A stretch of DNA of 64,000 nucleotides from Vannielia litorea (GCF_019801175.1 NZ_JAHVJR010000003.1:118501-182500), one strand, 5' to 3'. Numbered from the stretch's first letter, positions 8,010-16,218 are shown. Notes: generated by a model not told the origin, from the sequence alone. Made by a program: numbers and translations.

Positions 8010-8893
8010 GCGGTGGCCAGCGTGTCGGTCACATCGCCTTGCTGTTTGGCCTCGCTGGTGCGGCGGCGCTTCTGCTCGATCATCGAGGCGATCCGCCCCA
8101 TGGCGATGCCGCGCATGAACAGCGAAGAAGGAAGGAATGCCCATGCCGCCATCGTCCAGATCAGGGTCTGCGGGGCTTCCATCGCGAGCGGGCTGAACAC
8201 CACTGCCGCCATCTTGGCCACCGCCGGTGCCACGAAGGGTAGCAGGAAACCGAGGGTGATGTTGAGCCTTGCGTCGCGGTTGAGCCGGTCCACCACATCG
8301 CCGCCAGTTGTCGGGTCGAAGGTGGGCAGGTTCACCCAAACGTTGAAGGCGCCCGAGCGGGTGGGCCAGCCGCCCGCACGGATGTAGATCACGAAGACTG
8401 CCAGCGAGATCAGCGAAGTGAGGTAAGAGATACCCGCCGCCGAGCGCACGAGGTCCACATGCTCCGGGCTGACAGACGCAGGCAGGCTCAGGAGCACGAG
8501 TTGCACAGGGCTGTACGGAAAGTCGATCGCATCGCCGATGAGCCGACCGACGGCCTCGGTGAACACGGTGAGCCCACTCTCTTCCACTTGCCCACGGCAG
8601 AGCATGGTCAGCAGGAAGACGGTGACGAAGAGCGTGATGAATCTCAGCCGGTTGAACGGCGGCGCGTCCCGAAATTCCACAAGGCTCGGATAGTGTGAGG
8701 CGTATTCAAAGATCGTCAGGCCCGCTGCAAACAGAGCCAGAAGCGCGGTGACCTGCGCGGCATCGGGGCCGATGCGCGGCAGCAGCAGAGAAGGCGTTGC
8801 AATCAGCAACGCTACAAGTCCTGCGCGCACCAAGGCGCCTGTGATCCGGGTGATCACTGCTCGATCCCTTTCCCGCAGCCGGCTCCAGTGCAT
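8006..8893 (-). CDS. Multi-pass membrane protein of unknown function
   Basis: 295 residues with about six or seven hydrophobic segments (GLVALLIATPSLLLP, VTALLALFAAGLTIFEYASH, FITLFVTVFLLTMLC, LVLLSLPASV, YLTSLISLAVFVIYI, ITLGFLLPFVAPAVAKMAAVVF, LIWTMAAWAFLPSSLFM). The basic C-terminus ends QKRRRTSEAKQQGDVTDTLA. I recognise no enzymatic motif and do not assign a function. Its stop overlaps the start of the exported phosphatase-like gene, so both are likely one transcript and may act together in the envelope. Confidence 0.7.
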   Translation of the reverse strand: MHWSRLRERDRAVITRITGALVRAGLVALLIATPSLLLPRIGPDAAQVTALLALFAAGLTIFEYASHYPSLVEFRDAPPFNRLRFITLFVTVFLLTMLCRGQVEESGLTVFTEAVGRLIGDAIDFPYSPVQLVLLSLPASVSPEHVDLVRSAAGISYLTSLISLAVFVIYIRAGGWPTRSGAFNVWVNLPTFDPTTGGDVVDRLNRDARLNITLGFLLPFVAPAVAKMAAVVFSPLAMEAPQTLIWTMAAWAFLPSSLFMRGIAMGRIASMIEQKRRRTSEAKQQGDVTDTLATA

Positions 8894-9226
8894 TGCCGAA
8901 GGCCGTTGTCCGCGGTGTTCCGCCGATTAAGACGGTATGCCTCAACTTTGCCCAATTTTTGCCGTCTTTCGTTTGCCACCACAAGGTTCGGTTAAGGTTA
9001 ACGAAATCAATTTGGCAGTTTCGCGGGCCAACTGGTGCGGCTTTGCATCAAATTGCTGGCAGAAAGGTGGCCGTCCGGGGTGCGATCGCAACATATTGTG
9101 GATGCAGCAAAATTCGCCCCAACGCGAACCCGCCCTGCGCCTGGAGCCGACACGGATTAGTTGAATCACCGAAGAAAACACTCACCTCAGGCGGAGAGCC
9201 ACATTCTGCCGGGCAGGTCGCCGAGG

Positions 9227-9240
9227 TTGATCTGGATCAA
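9227..9240. promoter_or_regulatory. FNR/FnrL-type binding site TTGAT-CTGG-ATCAA
   Basis: A perfect match to the FNR-family consensus TTGAT-N4-ATCAA. Its centre (9233.5) is about 40 bases upstream of the start expected from the TATAAT box at 9261-9266, the usual position for a class II activator site. It suggests induction of the downstream membrane gene at low oxygen. Confidence 0.75.
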
Positions 9241-9266
9241 GACATATTCATAAAATAGAATATAAT
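9239..9266 (+). promoter_or_regulatory. Promoter with SqrR/BigR-type operator in its spacer
   Basis: A -10 box TATAAT (9261-9266) lies 16 bases after a weak -35 AAGACA (9239-9244). Between them lies the exact inverted repeat ATATTC-N8-GAATAT (9244-9263), whose core ATTC-N8-GAAT is the motif reported for the sulfide-responsive ArsR-family repressor SqrR of Rhodobacter. A repressor bound here would block polymerase. With the FNR box just upstream, the promoter appears to combine low-oxygen activation with relief by reactive sulfur. Confidence 0.65.
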
Positions 9267-9296
9267 ATCATCGGGACTCATCAAGGAGACCTGATC

Positions 9297-10496
9297 ATGC
9301 AACCCCGATCCCGCACAGGCTACGTGCCTCTCTACTTCCTCGCCGCCCTCGGCGCGGGTGGCCTTATGGTCACCTTCTTCCTCTACCTGATGTTCTGGGT
9401 GCCGCACCCCGGCCAGACCGTTCCGGTATTCGAAGATATCCTCGCCGCCTTCCTCGCAGGCACTCTGCTGACGAAGGCGATGATCGTCACCGCATGGGCC
9501 GGCATCGCCACCTTCGCCTTCCTCATGCTCCGCTCGCTTGTCTGGAATCTGCGCACCCTCGCAGCCTTCCGCGCAACGCCGGGCTTCGATGCGCTCATGG
9601 GCTTTAACGCAGGCAGCCAACTCATGGCCGTGCCGCTGGCGCTGGCCATGGCGGTGAACGGCAGCTTCATCCTCGGCCTCGTCTTCGTGCCCGGGCTGTG
9701 GAATGTGGTCGAATATCTCTTCCCCCTCGCCATGGTCACCTTCCTCGCCATCGGCGGCTACGGGCTCAGGCTCTATGGCCGATTCCTCGCCGAGCGGATC
9801 GGAAAGGGTGGCATCGACTGTGCGAGTAACAACAGCTTCTCCCAGACCCTGCCCGCCTTCGCCTTTGCCATGGTGGGTGTCGGCCTCGCCGCGCCCGCCG
9901 CTATGAGCGTGGTCAAGGCAACCGTGGCGGTCTCGCTCATGCTCTCAAGCTTCTTCATTCTGCTGGCGTTGGTGATCGCACTGGTCACCATGATCATGGG
10001 CCTGCGCGCCATGATGGAGCACGGCGCCAACCCCGAGGCCGCGCCGACCCTGCTCATCGCCATCCCGCTCCTGACCGTTGTCGCCATCGCCTGGCTCCGC
10101 CAGAGCCACGGGCTGCATGTCCACTTTGATGGGCACGGCGGCCCGGCGGCCAGCTTCACCCTGCTGCTACCGCTCCTTGCCCTGCAACTCGTCACCGCCC
10201 TCTTCGGGCTGACGGTTCTGCGGGCGCAGGGCTACTTCGCCCGCTTCATCTCCGGCCCCGAGCGCTCCCCCGCCAGCTATGCGCTGGTCTGTCCCGGCGT
10301 GGCGCTCTCCGCAATGCTGCAGTTCTTCGTGAATAAAGGTCTCGTCGGCGCAGGCGCGATCGAGAAGTTCTCCGCCGTCTACTGGGCCGCCTCGGCACCG
10401 GCGCTTCTGCTGCAACTGGCGACCGTCGCCCTGATGCTCAAGCTCAACGCCAAGCATTTCGGCGGCGCGCGCACTCCGGTCGCATTGGCGCTGTAG
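9297..10496 (+). CDS. Ten-helix membrane protein, tellurite-resistance/dicarboxylate (TDT/SLAC1)-like or TsoY-like
   Basis: 399 residues with about ten transmembrane segments from residue 10 to 382, the size and layout of TDT/SLAC1-type anion channels. The nearest name I can suggest is the poorly known TsoY-type family, and I am not sure of it. Notable features are the N-terminal PLYFLAALGAGGLMVTFFLY, a lone Cys175, a Cys332-Pro-Gly motif within SYALVCPGVALSAM, and a His-rich periplasmic or loop segment HGLHVHFDGHGG (271-282). Start ATG 9297 follows AAGGAG. The promoter carries FNR and SqrR-like sites, so a role with sulfur or another reduced anion at low oxygen is plausible, but that is inference from regulation only. 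A terminator hairpin follows the gene. Confidence 0.7.
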   Translation: MQPRSRTGYVPLYFLAALGAGGLMVTFFLYLMFWVPHPGQTVPVFEDILAAFLAGTLLTKAMIVTAWAGIATFAFLMLRSLVWNLRTLAAFRATPGFDALMGFNAGSQLMAVPLALAMAVNGSFILGLVFVPGLWNVVEYLFPLAMVTFLAIGGYGLRLYGRFLAERIGKGGIDCASNNSFSQTLPAFAFAMVGVGLAAPAAMSVVKATVAVSLMLSSFFILLALVIALVTMIMGLRAMMEHGANPEAAPTLLIAIPLLTVVAIAWLRQSHGLHVHFDGHGGPAASFTLLLPLLALQLVTALFGLTVLRAQGYFARFISGPERSPASYALVCPGVALSAMLQFFVNKGLVGAGAIEKFSAVYWAASAPALLLQLATVALMLKLNAKHFGGARTPVALAL

Positions 10497-10515
10497 CGCG
10501 CCACCCAACAAAAAA

Positions 10516-10534
10516 GGGGGCCGCAAAGGCCCCC
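10516..10534 (-). terminator. Rho-independent terminator between convergent genes
   Basis: Stem GGGGGCC / GGCCCCC with loop GCAAA. Read on the minus strand it is followed by a run of six or more T, so it best serves the leuC-leuD transcript. It may also stop the plus-strand gene ending at 10496. Confidence 0.85.
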
Positions 10535-10556
10535 TTCTGCTGTTCTCAGCCGAGCG

Positions 10557-11162
10557 TCAAACCCAGGGCCGCTCCTGCGCCGCCTTCGCCTCGAAGCTCT
10601 CGATGCTGGCGGCCTTCTCCATCGTCAGGCCAATGTCATCCAGCCCGTTCAGCAGGCAGTGCTTTTTGAACGGGTCCAGATCGAAGGTCACCTTTCCACC
10701 ATCCGGCCCGGTGATCTCCTGCGCTTCCAGATCCACCGTCACCACCGCATTGGCGCCGCGCTCGGCGTCGTCCATCAGCTTGTCGACGTCTTCCTGCGGC
10801 AACACGATCGGCAGGATGCCGTTCTTGAAGCAGTTGTTGTAGAAGATGTCGGCGAAGCTGGTGGAGATCACGCAGCGGATGCCAAAATCGGCCAGCGCCC
10901 AGGGCGCATGCTCGCGCGAGGAGCCGCAGCCAAAGTTGTCGCCCGCGACGATGATCTTGGCCTCGCGGTAGGCCGGCTTGTTCAGTACGAAATCCTCGAT
11001 CTCGTTGCCCTGCCGGTCATAACGCATCTCGTCGAAGAGGTTCACGCCAAGGCCGGAGCGCTTGATCGTCTTAAGGAACACCTTGGGGATGATCATGTCG
11101 GTGTCGATGTTGACCAGCGGCATGGGCGCCGCGATCCCGGTGAGTTTGTCGAATTTTTCCAT
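10557..11162 (-). CDS. leuD: 3-isopropylmalate dehydratase, small subunit
   Basis: Small (swivelling) subunit of isopropylmalate isomerase, which with LeuC converts 2- to 3-isopropylmalate in leucine synthesis. The 201 residues show MEKFDKLTGIAAPMPLVNIDTDMIIPK at the N-terminus (first 20 typical of LeuD), FLKTIKRSGLGVNLFDEMRY, the substrate-binding GDNFGCGSSREHAPWALADF and the FADIFYNNCFKNGILPI motif. It lies 11 bases after a small unknown gene that itself overlaps leuC, and ends at a terminator, so it is the last gene of the leuC operon. Confidence 0.96.
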   Translation of the reverse strand: MEKFDKLTGIAAPMPLVNIDTDMIIPKVFLKTIKRSGLGVNLFDEMRYDRQGNEIEDFVLNKPAYREAKIIVAGDNFGCGSSREHAPWALADFGIRCVISTSFADIFYNNCFKNGILPIVLPQEDVDKLMDDAERGANAVVTVDLEAQEITGPDGGKVTFDLDPFKKHCLLNGLDDIGLTMEKAASIESFEAKAAQERPWV

Positions 11163-11173
11163 ATCGGTCGTCC

Positions 11174-11461
11174 TTATCCGGCGGTCCGGGCGGCATGGGC
11201 CGCCAGGTAATCGCCGTAGGTTTCAGTATCGGGGCCACGCGGGGCGAGGAACTCCTCGGCCTCCGCCTGCGGCAGCGCGATGGTCACGGCACGGGCCTTG
11301 GCCGTGTCGAACTCGGCTTCCGTGAGCGGTCCGTCGCTCTTGTTTACGAGGGTCATCACTTCCGCGAAGGAGGGAATGGGCACGAGCACCAGCCCGCCGG
11401 GATTATCCAGCGCGCTGAGCTCGCCCCAAGGGCCAACCTTATGCGGAGCGAGGGCGCTCAC
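11174..11461 (-). CDS. Small protein of unknown function between leuC and leuD
   Basis: 95 residues, soluble, with no recognised domain: VSALAPHKVGPWGELSALDN, then GGLVLVPIPSFAEVMTLVNK, an acidic PLTEAEFDTAKARAV helix and a C-terminal PDTETYGDYLAAHAARTAG. I chose the GTG at 11461 because it overlaps the leuC stop as GTGA and starts the part of the frame with protein-like composition; the same frame further upstream is a shadow of leuC. Tight coupling in the leucine operon argues for a real gene, perhaps related to the isomerase, but the function is unknown. Confidence 0.72.
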   Translation of the reverse strand: MSALAPHKVGPWGELSALDNPGGLVLVPIPSFAEVMTLVNKSDGPLTEAEFDTAKARAVTIALPQAEAEEFLAPRGPDTETYGDYLAAHAARTAG

Positions 11462-12864
11462 ATCATCTCCCGAACGTCGGTCAGCTTGCCGGTGATCGCT
11501 GCCGCAGCCGCCATGGCCGGGCTTACCAGATGGGTGCGGCCCTTGTAGCCTTGCCGTCCCTCGAAGTTTCGGTTCGAGGTGGAGGCGCAGCGCTCGCCCT
11601 CGGCCAGCTGGTCGGGGTTCATCGCAAGGCACATCGAGCAGCCCGCGAGGCGCCACTCGAAACCGGCTTCCTTGAAGATGTCCGCAAGGCCCTCTTCCTC
11701 GGCCTGCGCCCGCACGAGGCCGGAGCCCGGCACCACCATGGCGCGCATCCCGTCCTTCACCTTCTTGCCCTTCAGGATCGCCGCGGCGGCCCGCAGGTCT
11801 TCGATCCGGCCATTGGTGCAGGAGCCGATGAAGACCGTGTCGATCTCGATATCGCTCAGTTTCTGGCCCGCCGTCAGCCCCATGTACTCGATCGAGCGCC
11901 GCGCGGCCTCGACCTTGCCACCCTTGAAGCTCTCGGGTGCAGGCACGACCTCGGTGATCGGCAGCACGTCCTCGGGCGAGGTGCCCCATGTGACCACGGG
12001 GGCGATATCCTCGCCCTTGATGGTGATGACCATGTCCCAATGGGCGTCATCATCCGAGTAGAGCGTCTTCCACCAGTTCAGCGCGGCTTCCCACTGCGCA
12101 CCCTTGGGGGCGTGGGGGCGGCCTTTGACGTATTCATAGGTGGTCTCGTCGGGGGCGATGAGGCCGGCACGGGCGCCGCCTTCGATGGCCATGTTGCACA
12201 CGGTCATCCGGCCTTCCATCGACAGCGCGCGGATCGCCTCGCCGCAATACTCGATCACGTAGCCAGTGCCGCCGCCGGTGCCGGTGTGGCCGATCACGCT
12301 GAGGGTGATGTCCTTCGCGGTCACGCCGGGCCGGAGCTGGCCGGTGATCTCCACCTTCATGTTCTTCGATTTTTTCTGGATCAGCGTCTGGGTGGCCAGC
12401 ACGTGCTCCACCTCCGAGGTGCCGATGCCGTGGGCCAGCGCACCAAATGCGCCGTGGGTGGCGGTGTGGCTGTCGCCGCACACCACGGTCATGCCGGGCA
12501 GCGTCCAGCCTTGCTCGGGGCCGACGATGTGCACGATACCCTGACGGATGTCGCTGACCGGGTAGTAATGCACACCAAATTCCTTGGCGTTCTTGTCCAG
12601 CGCCTCCACCTGAATGCGGCTGTCTTCCGTCATCTGGCTCGGGTCGTCGCGGCCCGCCGTGGTGGGCACGTTGTGGTCAGGCACGGCGATGGTCTTGTCG
12701 GGGGCATGCACCTTGCGGCCCGACATGCGCAGCCCTTCAAAGGCCTGCGGGCTGGTCACCTCGTGAACGAGGTGCCGGTCGATGTAGAGCAGGCAGGTGC
12801 CATCCTCGGCCTCATGGGCCACATGGGCATCCCAGATTTTGTCATAGAGTGTCTTGGGGGACAT
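11458..12864 (-). CDS. leuC: 3-isopropylmalate dehydratase, large subunit
   Basis: Large, [4Fe-4S]-containing subunit of isopropylmalate isomerase; 468 residues as usual. Visible aconitase-superfamily motifs: LYIDRHLVHEVTSPQAFEGL, VPDHNVPT, the VVCGDSHTATHGAFGALAHG segment with the first cluster cysteine, VEHVLATQTL, GARAGLIAPDETTYEYVKGR, FIGSCTNGRIEDLRAAAAIL with the second cysteine, and WRLAGCSMCLAMNPDQL with the others. C-terminal SNRNFEGRQGYKGRTHLVSP is also typical. It is first in the leuC-small gene-leuD operon. The start at 12864 is preceded by a GGGAGAGG ribosome site. Confidence 0.97.
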   Translation of the reverse strand: MSPKTLYDKIWDAHVAHEAEDGTCLLYIDRHLVHEVTSPQAFEGLRMSGRKVHAPDKTIAVPDHNVPTTAGRDDPSQMTEDSRIQVEALDKNAKEFGVHYYPVSDIRQGIVHIVGPEQGWTLPGMTVVCGDSHTATHGAFGALAHGIGTSEVEHVLATQTLIQKKSKNMKVEITGQLRPGVTAKDITLSVIGHTGTGGGTGYVIEYCGEAIRALSMEGRMTVCNMAIEGGARAGLIAPDETTYEYVKGRPHAPKGAQWEAALNWWKTLYSDDDAHWDMVITIKGEDIAPVVTWGTSPEDVLPITEVVPAPESFKGGKVEAARRSIEYMGLTAGQKLSDIEIDTVFIGSCTNGRIEDLRAAAAILKGKKVKDGMRAMVVPGSGLVRAQAEEEGLADIFKEAGFEWRLAGCSMCLAMNPDQLAEGERCASTSNRNFEGRQGYKGRTHLVSPAMAAAAAITGKLTDVREMM

Positions 12865-13196
12865 CGGTCCTCTCCCTTGATAGTCTTTGGGGGTTCGAGT
12901 CTGGAGGGCGCACCAATGGCGCCGCGCCTCATAGCGAGGCGAGGATCGTCAGGGTCGCGCCAAAGAACCGCCACGGCAGGCGGGCCCGGTCGTCCATATC
13001 GAAAACCACTCTCATGACCCGGGGAGATACACCCGCAAGGCCTTTGCGGCAAGAGGAGTCGCGCCTGTGCCGCCACCTCCCCCGTGGGGTGGTGCGAGGC
13101 CCTCTGTCGGCAGTTTTGGTGCGGAATCTGCCGTGTCGCCAGACACTTGCCCCAAGTTCTCTCGCCGTGCCACGATAGCGGGGGAGGTGGGATCGG
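12865..13196. other. 332-base divergent intergenic region (leuC / MscS)
   Basis: The region should hold the promoter of the leuC operon on one strand and the MscS gene on the other. A 28-codon frame on the minus strand (13015-12929, MRVVFDMDDRARLPWRFFGA at its start) has a protein-like sequence but no ribosome site. I see no clear attenuator, leucine-rich leader peptide or riboswitch. Confidence 0.5.
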
Positions 13197-14567
13197 ATGA
13201 ACCCCGACGAGCAGTCACAGCAGATCGAAGCGCTGCAACAGCATTTCACCGGCCTTCTCGGGCTGGCAGAAAGCTTCCTCGTCTCCATGCTCCAGCCCTG
13301 GCGGCTCTACCAACTTGCCATCGTCGTCGGCCTCTTCGCCGCCGCATGGCTGGTCCGCAAGGCAGTGTCGCCCCGCATGCGTGGCTGGATGCGCACGCTG
13401 GAGGGCCGACCGAAGTGGCAGCTCCGCGTGCTGCTGGTGCTCGAACAGCGCCTCACGCTGATCTTCTTCGTGATGTTCTCATGGGCCACCTTCTGGATCA
13501 TGAAGGAGGTCACCTGGCCCTCCCGCAGTTACATCATCGGCATCGTGGCCACCATTGCCACGGCTTGGCTGATCATCGGCCTCGCCACCCGCCTGATCCG
13601 CAACCAGTTTCTTCGCCGCGTCGTGCGCTGGGGCGCGTGGATCTGGGTCACGCTCTACTTCCTTGGCCTCTGGGAGGGCGCCTCCGACCTGATGGAAGGC
13701 GTCGCGCTGGAGGTGGGCGAGTTCCGCCTCTCGGTCCTCGGGCTGCTGAAGGCACTGATCATCACCGGTCTGCTGTTCTTCTTCGCCCGCGTCATCCTCA
13801 AGGGCGCGCAGGGCAAGATCCGCACCAACAAAGACATCTCGCCCTCGATGCAGGAACTGATCATCAAGGTCCTGCAAATCGTCCTCTTCGGCGCGGCCTT
13901 CTTCCTTGGCCTGAAGGCGGTCGGCTTCGACCTGACCGGCCTCGCCGTGCTCTCCGGTGCCATCGGTATCGGCCTCGGCTTCGGGCTTCAGAAGGTGGTG
14001 TCGAACCTCGTCTCGGGCGTGATCATCCTGCTCGACAAATCGATCAAACCGGGTGACGTGATCTCGCTCGGCGATACCTTCGGCTGGATCAACTCGCTCG
14101 GCGCCCGCTACGTCTCGGTGGTCACACGCGACGGCAAGGAATACCTGATCCCGAACGAAGACCTGATCACCGGGCAGGTGGTGAACTGGTCGCACTCCAA
14201 TGATTACGTCAGGCTCGATATCTTCTTCGGCACCGCCTACCACGACGATCCGCACGCCGTCCGCAAGATCGCCATCGAAGCCGCCAAGAGCGTCGACCGC
14301 GTGCTCACATGGCGCCCGCCGGTCTGCCATATCGTCGGCTTCGGTGACAGCTCGGTTGATTACATCCTGCGCTTTTGGATCGAAGACCCGACAGGCGGCC
14401 TGACCAACATCCGCGGCAACGTGTTTCTGGCGCTCTGGGATGCTTTCAAGGAAAATGACATCTCCATCCCCTTCCCGCAGCGCGAAGTCCGGATGCTCGC
14501 CGACGAAGACCCATCGCAGCCAGCCGATGCAAAGAACAAGGCCGAGGCCGCAGGCAAGGCAGACTGA
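13197..14567 (+). CDS. MscS-family mechanosensitive ion channel
   Basis: Predicted inner-membrane tension-gated channel that releases solutes on osmotic downshock; 456 residues. Four or five N-terminal hydrophobic segments precede the pore-lining helix (LTGLAVLSGAIGIGLGFGLQ) and the family signature VVSNLVSGVIILLDKSIKPG, then the soluble vestibule with DVISLGDTFGWINSLGARYV and the YLIPNEDLITGQVVNWSHSN strand. The C-terminal ENDISIPFPQREVRM is typical of MscS domains. The longer N-terminal membrane region makes it a mid-size YnaI/YbdG-like member. A hydrophilic Ala/Lys-rich tail ends the protein. It appears to be a single gene. Confidence 0.93.
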   Translation: MNPDEQSQQIEALQQHFTGLLGLAESFLVSMLQPWRLYQLAIVVGLFAAAWLVRKAVSPRMRGWMRTLEGRPKWQLRVLLVLEQRLTLIFFVMFSWATFWIMKEVTWPSRSYIIGIVATIATAWLIIGLATRLIRNQFLRRVVRWGAWIWVTLYFLGLWEGASDLMEGVALEVGEFRLSVLGLLKALIITGLLFFFARVILKGAQGKIRTNKDISPSMQELIIKVLQIVLFGAAFFLGLKAVGFDLTGLAVLSGAIGIGLGFGLQKVVSNLVSGVIILLDKSIKPGDVISLGDTFGWINSLGARYVSVVTRDGKEYLIPNEDLITGQVVNWSHSNDYVRLDIFFGTAYHDDPHAVRKIAIEAAKSVDRVLTWRPPVCHIVGFGDSSVDYILRFWIEDPTGGLTNIRGNVFLALWDAFKENDISIPFPQREVRMLADEDPSQPADAKNKAEAAGKAD

Positions 14568-14606
14568 CCAGCACCGTCAGGTCGCACGGCCGGAGGCCCC
14601 CAAGCG

Positions 14607-15146
14607 CTACCCCACGCGCTCCGGCGGCCAGGGCCGGGAATCCTCTGCGGCGATCCACGCCTGCACCCACTCCGGCAGCACCTTGCCCGGATGGTCGGCA
14701 ATCCCCAACGCCTCCATCACTTCGACCGGCGGAACAATGCCCGACGAACTCGTCACCGCACTCCGGAACACCGCCTGCCCGCAGCAGGTCTCGCCCCGCC
14801 ACATGCTCTGCTCGATGTAAATGAAGCGATGGTCCCATCCGATCATCCGGCTCCGGGTGGTGAACTTCTGAAACATGGTGATCCGCTTGCGGTAGCGCAC
14901 CGCCGAGCCTGCGATGGTGAGCCCCCAGCGCTTTGCCCGCAACACCGGCACAAGCCCGGTGCGCCGTGCCAGCGGGATGCGGCCCAGATCGTAGAGTGTC
15001 AGCGTGCGCCCGTTGTTGAGCTCCATCCAGAAATCCAGATCCCACGGCCAGCAGCGATGGTGGCTGATGTGGGTGCCGTCGAAGGGCAGGGCGGGCTGGC
15101 GGCCTGCGAGCCAGAGCTCCTTGGCCATGCGGATGAATGGGTACAT
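14607..15146 (-). CDS. Acyl-CoA thioesterase-like hotdog protein
   Basis: Predicted hotdog-fold thioesterase of 179 residues. The segment DLDFWMELNNGRTLTLYDLG resembles the NNxxY/E active-site helix of 4-hydroxybenzoyl-CoA thioesterase/THEM6-like proteins, followed by RKRITMFQKFTTRSRMIGWD and RFIYIEQSMWRGETCCGQAV strands. I start at the ATG giving MYPFIRMAKELWLAG; a GTG three codons upstream is possible. The substrate is unknown. It is convergent with the MscS gene and divergent from yggT. Confidence 0.75.
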   Translation of the reverse strand: MYPFIRMAKELWLAGRQPALPFDGTHISHHRCWPWDLDFWMELNNGRTLTLYDLGRIPLARRTGLVPVLRAKRWGLTIAGSAVRYRKRITMFQKFTTRSRMIGWDHRFIYIEQSMWRGETCCGQAVFRSAVTSSSGIVPPVEVMEALGIADHPGKVLPEWVQAWIAAEDSRPWPPERVG

Positions 15147-15265
15147 GCGGCGCACCCTGCGCCGCCTGCCGCCAGCGTCAATCGCGACGTCACGGCACGG
15201 TTAAGCCTGTTGCAACTCTGGCCTGCCATGAATACCTACATCGCGGCCATTACGGAGACCCGCCC

Positions 15266-15556
15266 ATGCTGATGATCTACCAGTTGCTTGACCTCATCCT
15301 CGGTGTGGTCTTCTTCATCATGCTGGCCCACGTGATCATGAGCTGGCTGATCTCCTTCCAGATCCTCAACTTGCGCCAACCCTTCGTCTATCAGCTGTGG
15401 GATGGCCTCAACCGCCTGCTCGAGCCAGTCTACCGCCCGATCCGCCGCGTGCTGCCCGATACCGGCGCGCTCGATCTTGCGCCTCTGGTCGCCTTCATCG
15501 TGGTGATCGCCCTGCGCAACATCATCCTGCCCGGCGTGTTCCAGCAACTGATCTGA
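15266..15556 (+). CDS. YggT family membrane protein
   Basis: 96-residue integral membrane protein with two hydrophobic spans (IYQLLDLILGVVFFIMLAHV and PLVAFIVVIALRNIILPGVF) around the conserved central WDGLNRLLEPVYRPIRRVLP motif and TGALDLAPL, typical of the YggT family found in most Gram-negatives and in chloroplast relatives. Its precise role is not settled; relatives have been linked to osmotic stress and envelope processes. Start ATG 15266 follows ACGGAGA. It is monocistronic here. Confidence 0.88.
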   Translation: MLMIYQLLDLILGVVFFIMLAHVIMSWLISFQILNLRQPFVYQLWDGLNRLLEPVYRPIRRVLPDTGALDLAPLVAFIVVIALRNIILPGVFQQLI

Positions 15557-15703
15557 GCGGCCCACGCGGGCAAAACCTCACGCCCACCTCTTAAAATCGT
15601 GACCGAAATCCCCTATCTTGAGGGCACCATCGCGGAAATTTCTGCCGCGGGGGGCAAGAAAAGTCATTCAAACCTCATCAAGTCATTTCGGGAGATCGAA
15701 CCT

Positions 15704-16144
15704 ATGGCGAACAATATCAAAGCAGCAGACTGGCGCGTTGCCGGGCTTGCCCAGATCGGCGGTGCAGCCGCCGTCGGCGGCGGCGTCTGGACGTTCGAGA
15801 TGCGCAGCGCAACGGCCAACCATCGCGGCACCTATACCTTCACCGGCTACGGCCTCGGGGTGGGCGGCTCGCTCGGCGGCGCTTCCATGCCCGATTTCAG
15901 CACCGGTGGCCTCAGCTACACCGACCTCGAGTGCGAACGCGCCTTCAGCGCCGACGACCTGCACGGCAGCGCCGGGCGGTTGACCACGGCAGGGGCGGGC
16001 CTCTCGGTCGGCTATGGTGTGACCATCATCACCGCCTTCAACTGGGGCGGCTACATGTTCTCCAGCCAGGAGTGCTTCGGCGGCACCATCGGGGTGGGCG
16101 CTTCGGCCATCACCACCGCCGGCATGTGGCACCGGATCGGCTAG
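15704..16144 (+). CDS. Glycine-rich protein of unknown function
   Basis: 146 residues starting at ATG 15704 after GGGAGA; an in-frame extension upstream is less likely. The protein has an N-terminal IKAADWRVAGLAQIGGAAAV, then alternating glycine/aromatic segments (YTFTGYGLGVGGSLGGASMP, GLSVGYGVTIITAFNWGGYM, GGTIGVGASAITTAGMW) that look like beta strands, with two cysteines (LECERAF, SSQECFGG) that could form a disulfide. No classical signal peptide is seen. The pattern suggests a small beta-barrel or lectin-like fold, but I recognise no family and assign no function. Confidence 0.68.
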   Translation: MANNIKAADWRVAGLAQIGGAAAVGGGVWTFEMRSATANHRGTYTFTGYGLGVGGSLGGASMPDFSTGGLSYTDLECERAFSADDLHGSAGRLTTAGAGLSVGYGVTIITAFNWGGYMFSSQECFGGTIGVGASAITTAGMWHRIG

Positions 16145-16218
16145 CGCCGGGTTCCGGTTGCGGCGCCTTTGGCGCGGGGGGTAGGTAGGGGCAACTTCCC
16201 CTCACCCGGCCCCCGCCC

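Larger units (their letters stand above)
8894..9296. other. 403-base intergenic region between divergent membrane-protein genes
   Basis: No convincing gene is seen: an open frame crosses much of it on the plus strand, but its protein has no recognisable features or ribosome site. The left part should hold the promoter for the minus-strand membrane/phosphatase operon, including an A/T-richer stretch with GGTTAAGGTTAACG near 8990-9002. The right end holds the FNR box, operator and promoter listed separately. Confidence 0.6.

Noticed and set aside
8990..9002. GGTTAAGGTTAACG as a CtrA box
   Set aside because: The two TTAA elements are two bases apart, not the seven needed.
8893..9258. Open frame across the promoter gap on the plus strand
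   Set aside because: No ribosome site or family features, and it runs through the FNR and operator sites.
12929..13015. 28-codon frame upstream of leuC as a leader peptide
   Set aside because: It has only two leucines, no leucine run, no attenuator hairpin and no ribosome site, so I did not call it.
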